NCBI RefSeq assembly: GCF_943912385.1
Contig: NZ_CALTTY010000003.1
Coordinates: forward strand, 62,001-126,000
Reading direction: 5' to 3'
Length of the DNA: 64,000 nt
From: an uncultured Anaerococcus sp.
GTDB taxonomy: Bacteria; Bacillota; Clostridia; Tissierellales; Peptoniphilaceae
A program made the position numbers and the translations under genes. The notes beneath the pieces were generated by a model. The model searched no databases and had not been told where the DNA came from. It saw only the letters and a list, made by a program, of their open reading frames with translations. Shown piece by piece: positions 22,070 to 31,346 of this stretch. How positions within the stretch are numbered: position 1 is the first letter of the stretch; each line of letters starts with the position of its first letter.

Positions 22070-22090
22070 GGAGTTTTCCTTAGAAACTCC
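22070..22090. promoter_or_regulatory. Inverted repeat upstream of galE
   Basis: GGAGTTT-N7-AAACTCC lies about 64 nt upstream of the galE start and 117 nt before the thrS promoter. It may be an operator or a leader hairpin; the binding protein is unknown. Confidence 0.35.
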
Positions 22091-22206
22091 TTTAAAGTGA
22101 ATAAGTCTTATGGTATAAAAACAAATAAACTCATCAAAATATGCGCTAGTATTAGAGGAAAAATTTATCTTTATGTTCTAATCTAGGGACTACTAGTAGA
22201 AATTAT

Positions 22207-22234
22207 TTGCAAAATCTTTCCCTATGAGTAAAAT
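22207..22234 (+). promoter_or_regulatory. Promoter of the thrS T-box leader
   Basis: TTGCAA (22207-22212), 16-bp spacer, TAAAAT (22229-22234). The transcription start would be near 22241. Confidence 0.5.
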
Positions 22235-22240
22235 AAAAGC

Positions 22241-22458
22241 ATAGATAAGACTGCGACGGGACTAGTAGGTCAATAGACTTTTAACAGAGAGGGGAGATAG
22301 GTGAAAGACCCCACTAGATATTGATTGAATACCAACCCTGAGTCTCTTGTGATTAAGCAAGACGTAGACCTACGATACAGGATTAATGAGAACAAATTTA
22401 GGTGGAACCACGGATTATACCGTCCTATTATCTAGAAGGATAAGGGGCGGTTTTTTTT
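22241..22458 (+). ncRNA. T-box leader (threonine)
   Basis: The conserved T-box stretch TAGGTGGAACCACGG is at 22399-22413 and is followed by a terminator hairpin (about 22419-22450) with eight T. The upstream part folds into stem I. ACC at 22331-22333, in GAATACCAACC, is a plausible threonine specifier codon. Uncharged tRNA-Thr would stabilise the antiterminator and allow thrS transcription. Specifier assignment is inferred from the downstream gene. Confidence 0.9.
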
Positions 22459-22491
22459 ATTCGTAGATTTTAAATACTACAAGGAGAAGAT

Positions 22492-24414
22492 ATGATTAAG
22501 ATTAAATTACCTGATGAATCAATCAAAGAATATGAAGAAGGAGTTCTTGTTGGTGATGTTACCAAAGATATCTCCATGGGCCTTTATAGGCAGGCAGTGG
22601 GAGCTGTTGTTAATGGAGAAGTAATGGGCTACGGGCAGCCAATAAAGGAAGATAGTGATTTTAGAGTCGTTAAATTTGACGATGAAGAAGGCAAGGAAAT
22701 TTTCTGGCATACATCAAGCCACGTAATGGCAGCAGCCATCAAAGAGCTTTGGCCAGATACAAAATTTGCCATAGGACCTGCCATAGCGGACGGGTTTTAC
22801 TATGACATGGACCTTGAACACAGGTTTACCCCAGAAGATTTAGAAAAAATTGAAAAGAAAATGAAAGAAATTGCCAAAAAAGACCTTAAGCTTGAAAGAG
22901 TCGAAATATCTAGAGAAGAAGCGCTTAAGATGTTTAAAGACCAAGGCGAAGTCTACAAGGTAGAGTTAATAGAAGATTTACCAGAAGATGAACTTATAAC
23001 CCTTTATAAGATGGGGGATGTCTTTACAGACCTTTGTAGGGGACCACACCTTGCCTCAACCAAGCAAATCAAGGCTATTAAATTAAAGGCAATTGCAGGT
23101 GCCTACTGGAGGGGAGATTCTGATAAGGCCATGCTCCAAAGGATCTATGGTATATCCTTCCCAAAGGCAAAAAACCTAGAAGAATATGAAATCCTACAAG
23201 AAGAAATAAAAAGACGTGACCACAGAAAAATCGGTAGGGAAATGGACCTATTTGCCTTCCATGAAGAAGGACCAGGTTTCCCATTCTACCATCCAAACGG
23301 CATGATTCTGATGAACGAGCTTCTTGATTGGTGGAGGGGTGTTCTTAACCATAGTGGTTATGGAGAAATCAAAACTCCACTTATCCTAAATGAAGACCTA
23401 TGGCACAGATCAGGCCACTGGGACCACTACAAGGAAAATATGTACTTCACAAAAATAGATGACGAAGACTATGCAATCAAGCCAATGAACTGCCCAGGCT
23501 CAGTTCTAACTTACGCTTCTCGCCAACATTCTTATAGGGACCTACCAATTAGACTTGCAGAATTTGGCCAAGTTCACAGACACGAATTATCAGGTACCCT
23601 TCACGGCCTATTTAGGGTAAGAACATTTACCCAAGACGATGCCCACGTTTACTGCCTTCCAAGCCAAATCAAGGAAGAAGTTTACAGAATGATCGACCTT
23701 GCAGACCTACTTTATTCTACATTTGGTTTTAAATATACAATTGAATTATCTACAAGACCAGATGACTATATGGGAGATCTTAAGGATTGGGACTTCGCTG
23801 AAGACCAATTAAAGAAAGCCCTTGAAGAACGTGGTATAGATTATGAATTAAACCCAGGTGATGGTGCCTTCTATGGTCCAAAGATTGACTTCCACTTAAA
23901 AGATGCAACAGAAAAATCATGGCAATGTGGTACTATCCAACTAGACTTCCAACTACCAGCCAATTTCGAGCTTGAATATATAGATGAAAATGGGGAAAAG
24001 CAAAGACCAGTTATGCTTCACAGGGCCCTACTTGGATCAATCGAAAGATTTATTGGTTCACTTATTGAACACTTTGCAGGCAGGTTCCCACTTTGGATTA
24101 ACCCAAAACAAATTGAAATTATTCCAGTAGCAGACAGGTTTGCTGACAAGGCACACGAAATTGCGGGAGAAATTGAAAAAGCAGGCTTTAGAGTAGAAGT
24201 CGACGAAAGAAGCGAGGGTGTAGGCTATAAGATTAGGTCTGCCCAAATGATGAGGACAAACTATATGCTAGTAGTAGGCGATAAGGAAATCGAATCAGGC
24301 CTGTTAACAATAAGAAATAGGGACGGCGAAGAAATAAAAGACGTGAGCCTAGAAGACTTTATAGAAAAAATCTCTGAAGAAAGAGATACTAAGTCTAGAG
24401 ATTCTTCATATTAA
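22492..24414 (+). CDS. thrS: Threonyl-tRNA synthetase
   Basis: The 640-residue class II synthetase has an N-terminal TGS domain (1-60), the editing domain (about 65-225), a catalytic core with motif 2 (HRHELSGTLHGLFRVR) and zinc ligands including Cys in KPMNCPGSV, and a C-terminal anticodon-binding domain. It attaches Thr to tRNA-Thr. Control is by the T-box leader immediately upstream. Full length, with AAGGAGAAG before the ATG. Confidence 0.97.
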   Translation: MIKIKLPDESIKEYEEGVLVGDVTKDISMGLYRQAVGAVVNGEVMGYGQPIKEDSDFRVVKFDDEEGKEIFWHTSSHVMAAAIKELWPDTKFAIGPAIADGFYYDMDLEHRFTPEDLEKIEKKMKEIAKKDLKLERVEISREEALKMFKDQGEVYKVELIEDLPEDELITLYKMGDVFTDLCRGPHLASTKQIKAIKLKAIAGAYWRGDSDKAMLQRIYGISFPKAKNLEEYEILQEEIKRRDHRKIGREMDLFAFHEEGPGFPFYHPNGMILMNELLDWWRGVLNHSGYGEIKTPLILNEDLWHRSGHWDHYKENMYFTKIDDEDYAIKPMNCPGSVLTYASRQHSYRDLPIRLAEFGQVHRHELSGTLHGLFRVRTFTQDDAHVYCLPSQIKEEVYRMIDLADLLYSTFGFKYTIELSTRPDDYMGDLKDWDFAEDQLKKALEERGIDYELNPGDGAFYGPKIDFHLKDATEKSWQCGTIQLDFQLPANFELEYIDENGEKQRPVMLHRALLGSIERFIGSLIEHFAGRFPLWINPKQIEIIPVADRFADKAHEIAGEIEKAGFRVEVDERSEGVGYKIRSAQMMRTNYMLVVGDKEIESGLLTIRNRDGEEIKDVSLEDFIEKISEERDTKSRDSSY

Positions 24415-24422
24415 GGGCATTT

Positions 24423-25604
24423 ATGAAAGAAGTACTAGCGCTTATCCTGGGAACAGATGACAACTCATACTCTGTTGCCAGGAGCTTCTATGAAGCCTAT
24501 GGCAAAAAGTCTGTCACTGTGGGAGCAGGAGTTTTAAATGTTTATAAGGGAACTAAAATATCAAGACTCACCTATGAGAAGGGCTTTTCAAGTGACGATG
24601 ATAAGTTTGTAGGGCTTTTAAATGAGGAAGCAAAAAAATATCCGAATATAAAATTTGTAATCTTTGCCCCAAATGAAATCTACCTAAATATCCTATGCAA
24701 AAACCTTGATAGGTTAGACTTTGACTTCGAAGCGGCCTATCCATTTGGAGATACCTATAAAAACCTCTTTTATAAGTCAAAGTTCTACGATTACCTAGAG
24801 ACTATAGGCATTAGATATCCAAAAACTGAGATAATAAACGGGGATAATATTGAAAGCCTAAGCCTTGATGGAGATATCTTTATGAAGCCAGATGACTTTC
24901 CAGCCCTCTATGCCCTAGACTTTGATAAAAAGCAAAAGGGTTACTGGATTTCTTCAAATAATGAGGCTAAAAAAGTCCTTAGGGAAATCTATGAAGCAGG
25001 CTATAAGGGAGATATGATTGTCCAGGAATTTATAAATGGAGGAAACGGGTCAGAGTATTCCTTAAATGGGTATAGGTCAACTAAGGGGGATACGTCTATG
25101 GTCCTTGCTAGAAATATTTTATCTGACCTAAGACCCCTTACAGTTGGTAACCACTTGGTTCAAATCGACCACGACGATCCAAAGATGTATGAAATGGCAA
25201 AGAAAATCGTTGATAGTCTTGATTATGTGGGACTTTTTAACTTTGACTTTAAGGTTGACTCAAAGACAGGGGAGATTTTTGTTCTAGAAATGAACCAAAG
25301 GCAGGGCAGGACCTTTTATTACTCAACCCTTGCCGGAGTCAATCTTATAAAGCTTGCCATAGAAGATAAGGGCTACGGGAGAAGTGAAGTGGTTAAGCCG
25401 AAAAAGAAGTTTAGACTTATCAAACTTGGTGAAAAGATTCTTGAAGATAATATAGACCAGGACCTTCTAGGTGAATTTAAAGACAAAGACCGTGTCAGAA
25501 ATACTGCCAATCCCAATATTATGAAAGAAGATGATTCACTAAAAAGAAGGGCCATCCTCTATAGGGATGTAAAAAGACGTGAAAAAGAAAATTTCCCTAA
25601 TTAA
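24423..25604 (+). CDS. ATP-grasp carboxylate-amine ligase, Aslfm-like
   Basis: The 393-residue protein starts LALILGTDDNSYSVARSFYE, resembling the opening of the Enterococcus faecium D-aspartate ligase family, which adds D-Asp to the Lys side chain of the peptidoglycan precursor. ATP-grasp features follow: a Lys in FMKPDDFPAL, MIVQEFINGG, and the metal-binding VLEMNQRQG near residue 292. The gene lies 8 nt after thrS and 79 nt before a FemAB-type transferase. A role in adding a D-amino acid to the interpeptide bridge is my inference from similarity and neighbour; substrate unproven. Confidence 0.7.
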   Translation: MKEVLALILGTDDNSYSVARSFYEAYGKKSVTVGAGVLNVYKGTKISRLTYEKGFSSDDDKFVGLLNEEAKKYPNIKFVIFAPNEIYLNILCKNLDRLDFDFEAAYPFGDTYKNLFYKSKFYDYLETIGIRYPKTEIINGDNIESLSLDGDIFMKPDDFPALYALDFDKKQKGYWISSNNEAKKVLREIYEAGYKGDMIVQEFINGGNGSEYSLNGYRSTKGDTSMVLARNILSDLRPLTVGNHLVQIDHDDPKMYEMAKKIVDSLDYVGLFNFDFKVDSKTGEIFVLEMNQRQGRTFYYSTLAGVNLIKLAIEDKGYGRSEVVKPKKKFRLIKLGEKILEDNIDQDLLGEFKDKDRVRNTANPNIMKEDDSLKRRAILYRDVKRREKENFPN

Positions 25605-25682
25605 CTAAGCTCGCCCTTATTTTATATCTGGGCTTACTTGTGTTAAAATAGGACTAAGAGTTAAAAATAGTAAGGGGAAATA

Positions 25683-26855
25683 ATGAATATAAAAGAAATT
25701 TCAAGAAAAGAATATGATGCCTACCTAGACAGGCTAGAAGGAGTCTCCTTCCTTCAGACAAGCGAGATGGCCGAAGTCTTAAAAAGCAATAAGAGAAAGA
25801 CCAAGCTTCTAGCCTTAGTAGATGGAGAAGATATCCTCGCTGTGGGCCTTGCCTTTATGAGAAACTTTTATGGGGGAGAAAGAATTGACCTCATGGTTGG
25901 GGCAAGTGCCGAAGAAAAAGAAAATGAATATATCTTCTATGATAAGTTAAAAGACTATGCCAGGGAAGAAGGTTATTTAAAGCTTATAGTAAAACTTGAT
26001 AGTGACTTTCAAAAAATTGACCAGGATGGCAAGGAAGTCCTAGAAGAAGATAAGTCGTTTTTTAAAAAGATGACTGATGTGGGCTATGTAGAAAATGATG
26101 GGACCATCGCAAGCTTTGATGGGTCTCCAGACTACCAATTTATAAAGGATTTGACAGACTTCTTACCTGATAATGAAGACAAGCTTTTAAAGTCCTTTAA
26201 TAAAAATGCCCAAAGAAAGATAAAAAAGGCCAGAGAACTTGGAATCAGGGTCAGAAAAATCTCAAAAGATGAGATGGATGACTTTAAGAGCCTTACCTTT
26301 GAAACCGCAGAAAGGCAAGGTTTTGGTGATAAGTCCTTGGACTACTACCAGACCTTTTACGATGAGTTTGGTGAAAAAACTGAGTTTTTAACATCTGAAA
26401 TAGACTTCGACTATTCTATAGAAAAAATAAGAAAACTTCTAGATTCTATAGCTGATAGCCCAAAAAATAAGCAAAGAAGGGATTCTTTAGAAAAAGATAT
26501 AAGGATGCTAGAAGATTTTAAAAAAGAAGCAGATAGGGATATAGTCCCCCTTGCCAATATGATTTTAGTCTATGGTGACGATGAAGTTGTATACTTTCTT
26601 GGTGGCTCTCTTACAGAATACCAAAAACTTCCGGGTGCCTTTATCCTCCAATATGAGGCCATGAAGAGGATAATGGAAAAGGAAATTCCTATATATAACT
26701 TTTTTGGAGTTGACGGAGTCTTTGACGGAAGCGACGGGGTCCTGAGGTTTAAACAAAACTTTAATGGTTACATCTTAAGAAAAACTGGCGCCTTTATTTA
26801 CTATCCAGACCCAGCAAGGCTTGAAAAAGAGAAAAATAGTAAAAAAAAAGACTGA
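25683..26855 (+). CDS. FemAB/FemX-type peptidoglycan bridge aminoacyltransferase
   Basis: The 390-residue protein has the two GNAT-like domains of Fem transferases. SFLQTSEMAEVLKSN is near the N-terminus and FNKNAQRKIKKARELGI (about 173-189) is a Fem signature. A coiled-coil insertion (about 238-285) follows, as in FemA/MurM, and VVYFLGGS...PGAFILQYEAM and the C-terminal GVLRFKQNF complete the family pattern. Such enzymes move an amino acid from tRNA to the stem-peptide side chain of lipid II. AAGGGGAA precedes the ATG. Donor amino acid is unknown. Confidence 0.85.
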   Translation: MNIKEISRKEYDAYLDRLEGVSFLQTSEMAEVLKSNKRKTKLLALVDGEDILAVGLAFMRNFYGGERIDLMVGASAEEKENEYIFYDKLKDYAREEGYLKLIVKLDSDFQKIDQDGKEVLEEDKSFFKKMTDVGYVENDGTIASFDGSPDYQFIKDLTDFLPDNEDKLLKSFNKNAQRKIKKARELGIRVRKISKDEMDDFKSLTFETAERQGFGDKSLDYYQTFYDEFGEKTEFLTSEIDFDYSIEKIRKLLDSIADSPKNKQRRDSLEKDIRMLEDFKKEADRDIVPLANMILVYGDDEVVYFLGGSLTEYQKLPGAFILQYEAMKRIMEKEIPIYNFFGVDGVFDGSDGVLRFKQNFNGYILRKTGAFIYYPDPARLEKEKNSKKKD

Positions 26856-26960
26856 TTAGACTCAGTAAAAAAGTTTACAGAAAAATATTTAAATAAGTTT
26901 AGTATATCCTAGAAGAAGGGGTATAGTAAAAATGTGATTTATACAAGACTTAGGAAAGAT

Positions 26961-26982
26961 AGCGGCATAAGCCGTTATTTTT
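26961..26982 (+). promoter_or_regulatory. Small hairpin in the MATE leader
   Basis: AGCGGC-ATAA-GCCGTT followed by ATTTTT (to 26982), 39 nt before the MATE start and downstream of a TATAGT (about 26924-26929). It could be a weak attenuator. The evidence is slight. Confidence 0.3.
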
Positions 26983-27020
26983 CTGCAAAAATTTCGAAAA
27001 ATTCATTAAGGAGGGTAAAT

Positions 27021-28391
27021 ATGTCAGAAAAAATCAGAAAAAACAAGATGGGTACAGAAGATGTCCGCAAGCTTCTTTTTACTATGAGTTTACCCATCAT
27101 AATTTCGTTTTTGGTTCAGTCAGTCTATAATGTTGTAGATTCGATTTTTGTATCAAGGATTTCTGAAGAGGCTCTTACAGCCGTTTCACTTTGCTTTCCG
27201 GTCCAAAACATTATGATTGCCTTTGCTGTTGGTATAGGTATAGGAACAACAGCCTTAATATCAAGGTATCTGGGTATGGATGATAGGAAGAGAGTGTCGT
27301 CAATTGCAACCCACGGGCTAGTTTTAGCCATAATTTCTATGCTAGCCTTTGTCTTATTCGGTATATTTTTCTCAGACTTTTATGCAAGAAGCCAATCTAC
27401 AGATCCTGAGATAATAAAATATACTAAAGACTATCTGTCCATAGTACTTATATTTTCTGTGGGAATATTTTTTCAAATATTTTTTGAAAAAACCCTCCAG
27501 TCAACTGGTAACACAGTATACACTATGATAACCCAGGGTATAGGGGCTCTTATAAACATTATACTTGACCCTATAATGATCTTTGGTCTTTTTGGTTTTC
27601 CAATGCTTGGTGTAAGGGGAGCAGCCCTTGCAACTATCATTGGACAAATAAGTGGGGCTCTTGTAGGACTAATGCTCCATGTGAAGAAAAATGATGATGT
27701 TAAATTTGAGTTTAAAAACTTCAAGCTCCACAAGGAAAACCTAGGTCTAATCTTTTCCATAGGTCTACCATCAATTATTATGTCAGGAATAGGCTCGGTT
27801 GTTTTATTCCTTATAAATGCGATCCTTTATAGCTTTGGGTCATCAGCCGTAGCAGCATATGGGATTATGTTTAAGCTCCAGTCCTTTGCCTTTATGCCCA
27901 TGTTTGGAATATCTAATGCCCTTCTTGCCATAGTTTCCTATAACTATGGGGCTAAAAAAAAGACGAGAATAAAGGAGGCTATAGGTCTTTCCATGAAGGC
28001 GTCTTTTGTAATTGTTGGCCTTGCGGCCTTACTAATGTGGGTTTTTACTAAGCAAATCTTTGACCTCTTTGCGGCGACAGATACTATGAGAAATATCGGA
28101 GTTCCAATGATTAGGGTGGTTTCCCTATCCCTTATCGTATCAATTCCATCTGTAATAGGTGTTGGGGGAATCTTCCAAGCTCTTGGCAACTGGAAATTCC
28201 CGATTTTCCAATCATTTCTAAGACAGGTAATAATCCTACTTCCTACATTCTATCTTTTTTCGAGGATAGGAAATCTGGATTTTGCCTGGTGGGCCTTTGT
28301 AGTTTCAGAATTTATCACAGCCCTTATCTGCATTGCTTATATCAGGAGGGATATAAGAAATAAAATAGATATCCTACCAGATGAAGTATAG
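27021..28391 (+). CDS. MATE-family efflux transporter
   Basis: The 456-residue membrane protein has about 12 helices in two similar halves. The N-half motif SLPIIISFLVQSVYNVVDSIFV and the C-half IGLPSIIMSGIG are typical of MATE (NorM/DinF) multidrug exporters, which use Na+ or H+ gradients. ATG 27021 directly follows AAGGAGGG (27008-27015); an upstream in-frame GTG-type start at 26934 has no RBS. A Na+ gradient from the V-ATPase could drive it. Substrate not predictable. Confidence 0.9.
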   Translation: MSEKIRKNKMGTEDVRKLLFTMSLPIIISFLVQSVYNVVDSIFVSRISEEALTAVSLCFPVQNIMIAFAVGIGIGTTALISRYLGMDDRKRVSSIATHGLVLAIISMLAFVLFGIFFSDFYARSQSTDPEIIKYTKDYLSIVLIFSVGIFFQIFFEKTLQSTGNTVYTMITQGIGALINIILDPIMIFGLFGFPMLGVRGAALATIIGQISGALVGLMLHVKKNDDVKFEFKNFKLHKENLGLIFSIGLPSIIMSGIGSVVLFLINAILYSFGSSAVAAYGIMFKLQSFAFMPMFGISNALLAIVSYNYGAKKKTRIKEAIGLSMKASFVIVGLAALLMWVFTKQIFDLFAATDTMRNIGVPMIRVVSLSLIVSIPSVIGVGGIFQALGNWKFPIFQSFLRQVIILLPTFYLFSRIGNLDFAWWAFVVSEFITALICIAYIRRDIRNKIDILPDEV

Positions 28392-28400
28392 GAAATAAAA

Positions 28401-28426
28401 AGAACCGAGCGTATGCTCGGTTCTTT
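28401..28426. terminator. Bidirectional terminator
   Basis: GAACCGAGC (28402-28410) pairs with GCTCGGTTC (28415-28423) between two convergent genes. Confidence 0.85.
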
Positions 28427-28436
28427 GTGTAATAAC

Positions 28437-29624
28437 TTATTTTGTAGCAGCGTTGTAGATTTCTTCTAGGTAGCCAACTGTGTTTGTTAAAGTTGCACCT
28501 GAAACAGCATCTACTGGTGTGCCATTTTCGTTATTGTCAATTACTTCTTTGATTTCTTCTGGAGTTTTACCAACTACGAAGTCTTGGATTGCCTTGAAGT
28601 TTTCATCAAGTTTGTTAGTAGCTTCTGCCTTATCATTCATTAGCTTAGAGTATTCTTCGTTGTTTTCAAGTTTTGATGCAAGTTTCTTTTCTGAGTCAGC
28701 GAAGTTTTCGCCAAATTTATTATCAGAGTTTGGAACACCCTTGCCTTCAATGTATTGGTACTCATCGATATTTGCTGCGATGATTTTACCGTTTTCTAGG
28801 ACAACAAAAGTATCTGTTATTGCATTTTTAGCACCAGCTGTACCATAGATTTGTTGAACGATTATGTCATCTATATTTTCTGCTTCGAAGATTGAAACAT
28901 TGTCACGGCTTTCAGCAGTTTCAATGATAGCTTCTAGGTAGCTCTTTGTATCAACAAGGGTAGCACCTGTAACAGCATCGATTGGTTTACCGTCTTCAGC
29001 ACCTTCAACAACTTCCTTAAGCTCATCTATTGTTTTACCCATAGCAAATTCTTCTATGGCAACGTAGTTATCCCAGATTGAAACTGTTGATTCAGCTTTT
29101 TCAGTCATCATTTCTGAGTATTTTTCATCGTTCATGACTTTAGAACCAAGGATCTTACCTTCTGCATTACCAGCCTTAAAGTCTGTATCTTCGTCTTGGT
29201 TTGGAAGAGCTTCAAAACCAGCATCTTCGTCGAAGTATTGAATTTCATCGATTGTTGCATCTATAATCTTATCTCCATCTGTAACAACAGATACTCTTGC
29301 AAATGAACCTTCGCCGTGAGGAGCCTTTAGGCTTCTTCTAAGAACAAGCTTACCTTCTATAGCAGCTGCAAAGTCTTCGTCAGACATTTCTTCTTTTGCA
29401 TCTTCTATCTCTTCGCTAGCTTCTTCTTCAGCTTCATCCTTAGCTTCTTCTACCTTATCTTCAGCTTCGTTAGCTTTTTCGTCTACAGATGTCTTAGCAT
29501 CTTCAGCTGACTCTTCTACTTGAGTCTTAGCGTCATCTACTTTTTGTTCTGCTTCGTTGCCGCAAGCTGTGATTCCAAGTGATAGGGCCACAACTAGGGC
29601 TGTCAACTTATATTTATTTTTCAT
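28437..29624 (-). CDS. Lipoprotein with two FMN-binding domains (PplA-like)
   Basis: The 395-residue protein has a lipobox signal peptide (ITAC, C21), an acidic Glu/Ala-rich linker helix (22-80), and two similar domains (about 85-235 and 255-394). Each domain ends with an ApbE-type flavinylation motif: DAVTGAT (216-222) and DAVSGAT (372-378). The Thr residues T222 and T378 would carry covalent FMN. The layout resembles Listeria PplA, a lipoprotein in extracellular electron transfer. No ApbE or Ndh2 is in the window, so function in electron export is inferred. AGGAGG RBS; single gene. Confidence 0.82.
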   Translation of the reverse strand: MKNKYKLTALVVALSLGITACGNEAEQKVDDAKTQVEESAEDAKTSVDEKANEAEDKVEEAKDEAEEEASEEIEDAKEEMSDEDFAAAIEGKLVLRRSLKAPHGEGSFARVSVVTDGDKIIDATIDEIQYFDEDAGFEALPNQDEDTDFKAGNAEGKILGSKVMNDEKYSEMMTEKAESTVSIWDNYVAIEEFAMGKTIDELKEVVEGAEDGKPIDAVTGATLVDTKSYLEAIIETAESRDNVSIFEAENIDDIIVQQIYGTAGAKNAITDTFVVLENGKIIAANIDEYQYIEGKGVPNSDNKFGENFADSEKKLASKLENNEEYSKLMNDKAEATNKLDENFKAIQDFVVGKTPEEIKEVIDNNENGTPVDAVSGATLTNTVGYLEEIYNAATK

Positions 29625-29819
29625 AAAATCTTTCCTCCTAGTAAATTATTCTGTTTGAATAAAAAACAATTACTTTTAAAGTATACTAATTTGCTAGGAA
29701 TATTGCAATTATTTGTCAATATATATAATAAAAATGAATATATATAAAATATTTATAAAACGTTTATATATAGATAATTTTCCCATATAAAATCATAGAC
29801 TATAGTCAAAAAACCAAAA

Positions 29820-29852
29820 CTTGTGACTAGTTTTTTCTTATGGGTAAAATAT
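29820..29852 (+). promoter_or_regulatory. Relic promoter before the ROK pseudogene
   Basis: TTGTGA near 29820, about 17 bp, then TAAAAT near 29846. It leads straight into the truncated kinase frame, as if the original 5' coding part had been deleted. Confidence 0.3.
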
Positions 29853-29880
29853 AAGTAGGAATTTAGAGGTAAAAGATGAG

Positions 29881-30660
29881 GTCAGGATTGATACCAGGGG
29901 TCCTGTTGAGACCTTCGCTGAAATTAAAAAAATTTTGCCAAATATAAGACAGAGATTGAATCAATTGCTATTGGTTCTTTTGGACCTATTGAGGTAAATC
30001 CAGATTCAAATGATTATGGAAAGATTTTAAATACTCCTAAAGAGGGATGGAAAGAATTCAATATTGTAGAATGTTTTAGAGAAGAATTTCCTCTACCTAT
30101 TTTTGTAACTACCGATGTAAATGCATCAGCCTATGGTGAGTATAGGCTTGGATGTGTAAGGGTAAAAAGAGCCTTGCTTATTTCACAGTAGGGACAGGTA
30201 TAGGAGCTGGGGAAGTCCAAGATGACGTTTTTATCGGAGGTAGAAGCCATCCAGAGATGGGACATATGATTATTAAAAAAGATCCTAGAGACTTCTATGA
30301 GGGAGGTTGTGCTGCCATAAAGCTTGCCTAGAAGGGATGGCCTCTGGTCCGAATATTGAAAAAAGAGTAGGTCTTAAGGTTGAAGATATGGACATAAATG
30401 ACCAATATTGGGAAATTGAAGCATCCTACCTGGCCCAAGCAGCCTACAATACCAGTCTGATGTTTAGCCCAGATGTAATTGTCTTTGGAGGAGGCGTTAT
30501 GCAGGTAGAAGGCTTAATTATCAAAGTGAGAGAAAAATTTAAAGAGCTTATCAATGGCTATGTAGACCTACCTGATCTTGATGATTATATAGTCAGTCCT
30601 AAATATGATGGCAAGTCTGCAACCCTTGGCCTTTTAATCCTAGCCCAAGAAATACTATAA
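29881..30660 (+). pseudogene. ROK-family sugar kinase (fructokinase-like), degraded
   Basis: The sequence can be read as a ROK kinase only by changing frame three times. IDTRGPVETFAEIKK is near 29887. IESIAIGSFGPIEVNP follows a shift near 29930. GKKSLAYFTVGTGIGAGE follows a shift near 30160, and CHKACLEGMASGP follows a shift near 30313. The His/Cys zinc cluster of ROK proteins is still visible. The N-terminal ATP-binding motif (DxGGTK) is missing. It is clearly inactive, though the last part (30307-30660) remains open. Confidence 0.85.
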
Positions 30661-30667
30661 AAAAATC

Positions 30668-30690
30668 GGCCCCGTAAAGGGGCCTTCTCT
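30668..30690 (+). terminator. Terminator after the ROK pseudogene
   Basis: GGCCCC-GTAAA-GGGGCC (30668-30684) then TTCTCT. Confidence 0.7.
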
Positions 30691-30772
30691 AATGGCAAGA
30701 TCATAGCAAAAGAATGAAATAAACATCTTATATTACTAAAAGGAAGGAAGGTCTTGCCTATAATCTATAACC

Positions 30773-30952
30773 TTAGCCATTCTTAGCCTTATCTAAAAAG
30801 CTTCCAAGGAAAAATCCAAGAGCTATGCTGGCTAGGAAGACTAAAATCATATTCTCTTTTATAACCAGGCTAGAATAAGCACCAATGGCCAGTCCAATCT
30901 GGGTGAAAAGTGTCTTGTAAGATTTAAAAACGTTTTCTTTATAGTTAAACAT
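30773..30952 (-). CDS. Small membrane protein, 59 aa
   Basis: ATG 30952 follows AAAGGA by 6 nt on the minus strand. The product has a polar N-terminus, one hydrophobic segment (about 17-30) and a second (about 36-53) with small residues (ASIALGFFLGS), ending in a Lys-rich tail. The family is not recognised. A longer start at 30967 adds five residues but has no spacing for the RBS. Its own gene, flanked by noncoding sequence. Confidence 0.5.
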   Translation of the reverse strand: MFNYKENVFKSYKTLFTQIGLAIGAYSSLVIKENMILVFLASIALGFFLGSFLDKAKNG

Positions 30953-30967
30953 GTTAAATCCTTTCAC

Positions 30968-31310
30968 TTAACTAGGCAATAAACTCATTACTTATTTACC
31001 TAGATAACCTATTGATACTTATATTTTACCATACTTATAATACTTTAACAAGATAATAAATTTTATTCAAACCTATAATAGGCTTTGAAATTAAAATAAG
31101 TAACTTTAGAAATAGAAAATTTTACCTATAATTAAATTTTAAATACTCATACTAAGGTCTCAAAAACTTAAGGTTTAATCTAGATAATATATTGGTTAAG
31201 CAAATAATATTAGAGGGATAAGCATTTAATTAGAAAATGAGAAATTAGAAAAAGTCACTTCAGTTATAAGATCCGATAATTCTGGATATATAAATATAAA
31301 GAACAAAACC
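30968..31310. other. Non-coding AT-rich stretch
   Basis: No ORF, RNA gene or strong hairpin seen here. It probably holds the promoter of the small membrane gene (near 30970-31030 on the minus strand). Confidence 0.5.
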
Positions 31311-31335
31311 CGGAAGTTGATTAACTTCCGAGCTA
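31311..31335 (-). terminator. Terminator of the acidic lipoprotein gene
   Basis: CGGAAGTT-GATT-AACTTCCG (31311-31330). On the minus strand it is followed by GGGTTTTGTT. Confidence 0.75.
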
Positions 31336-31346
31336 GTCTTTTTAAA

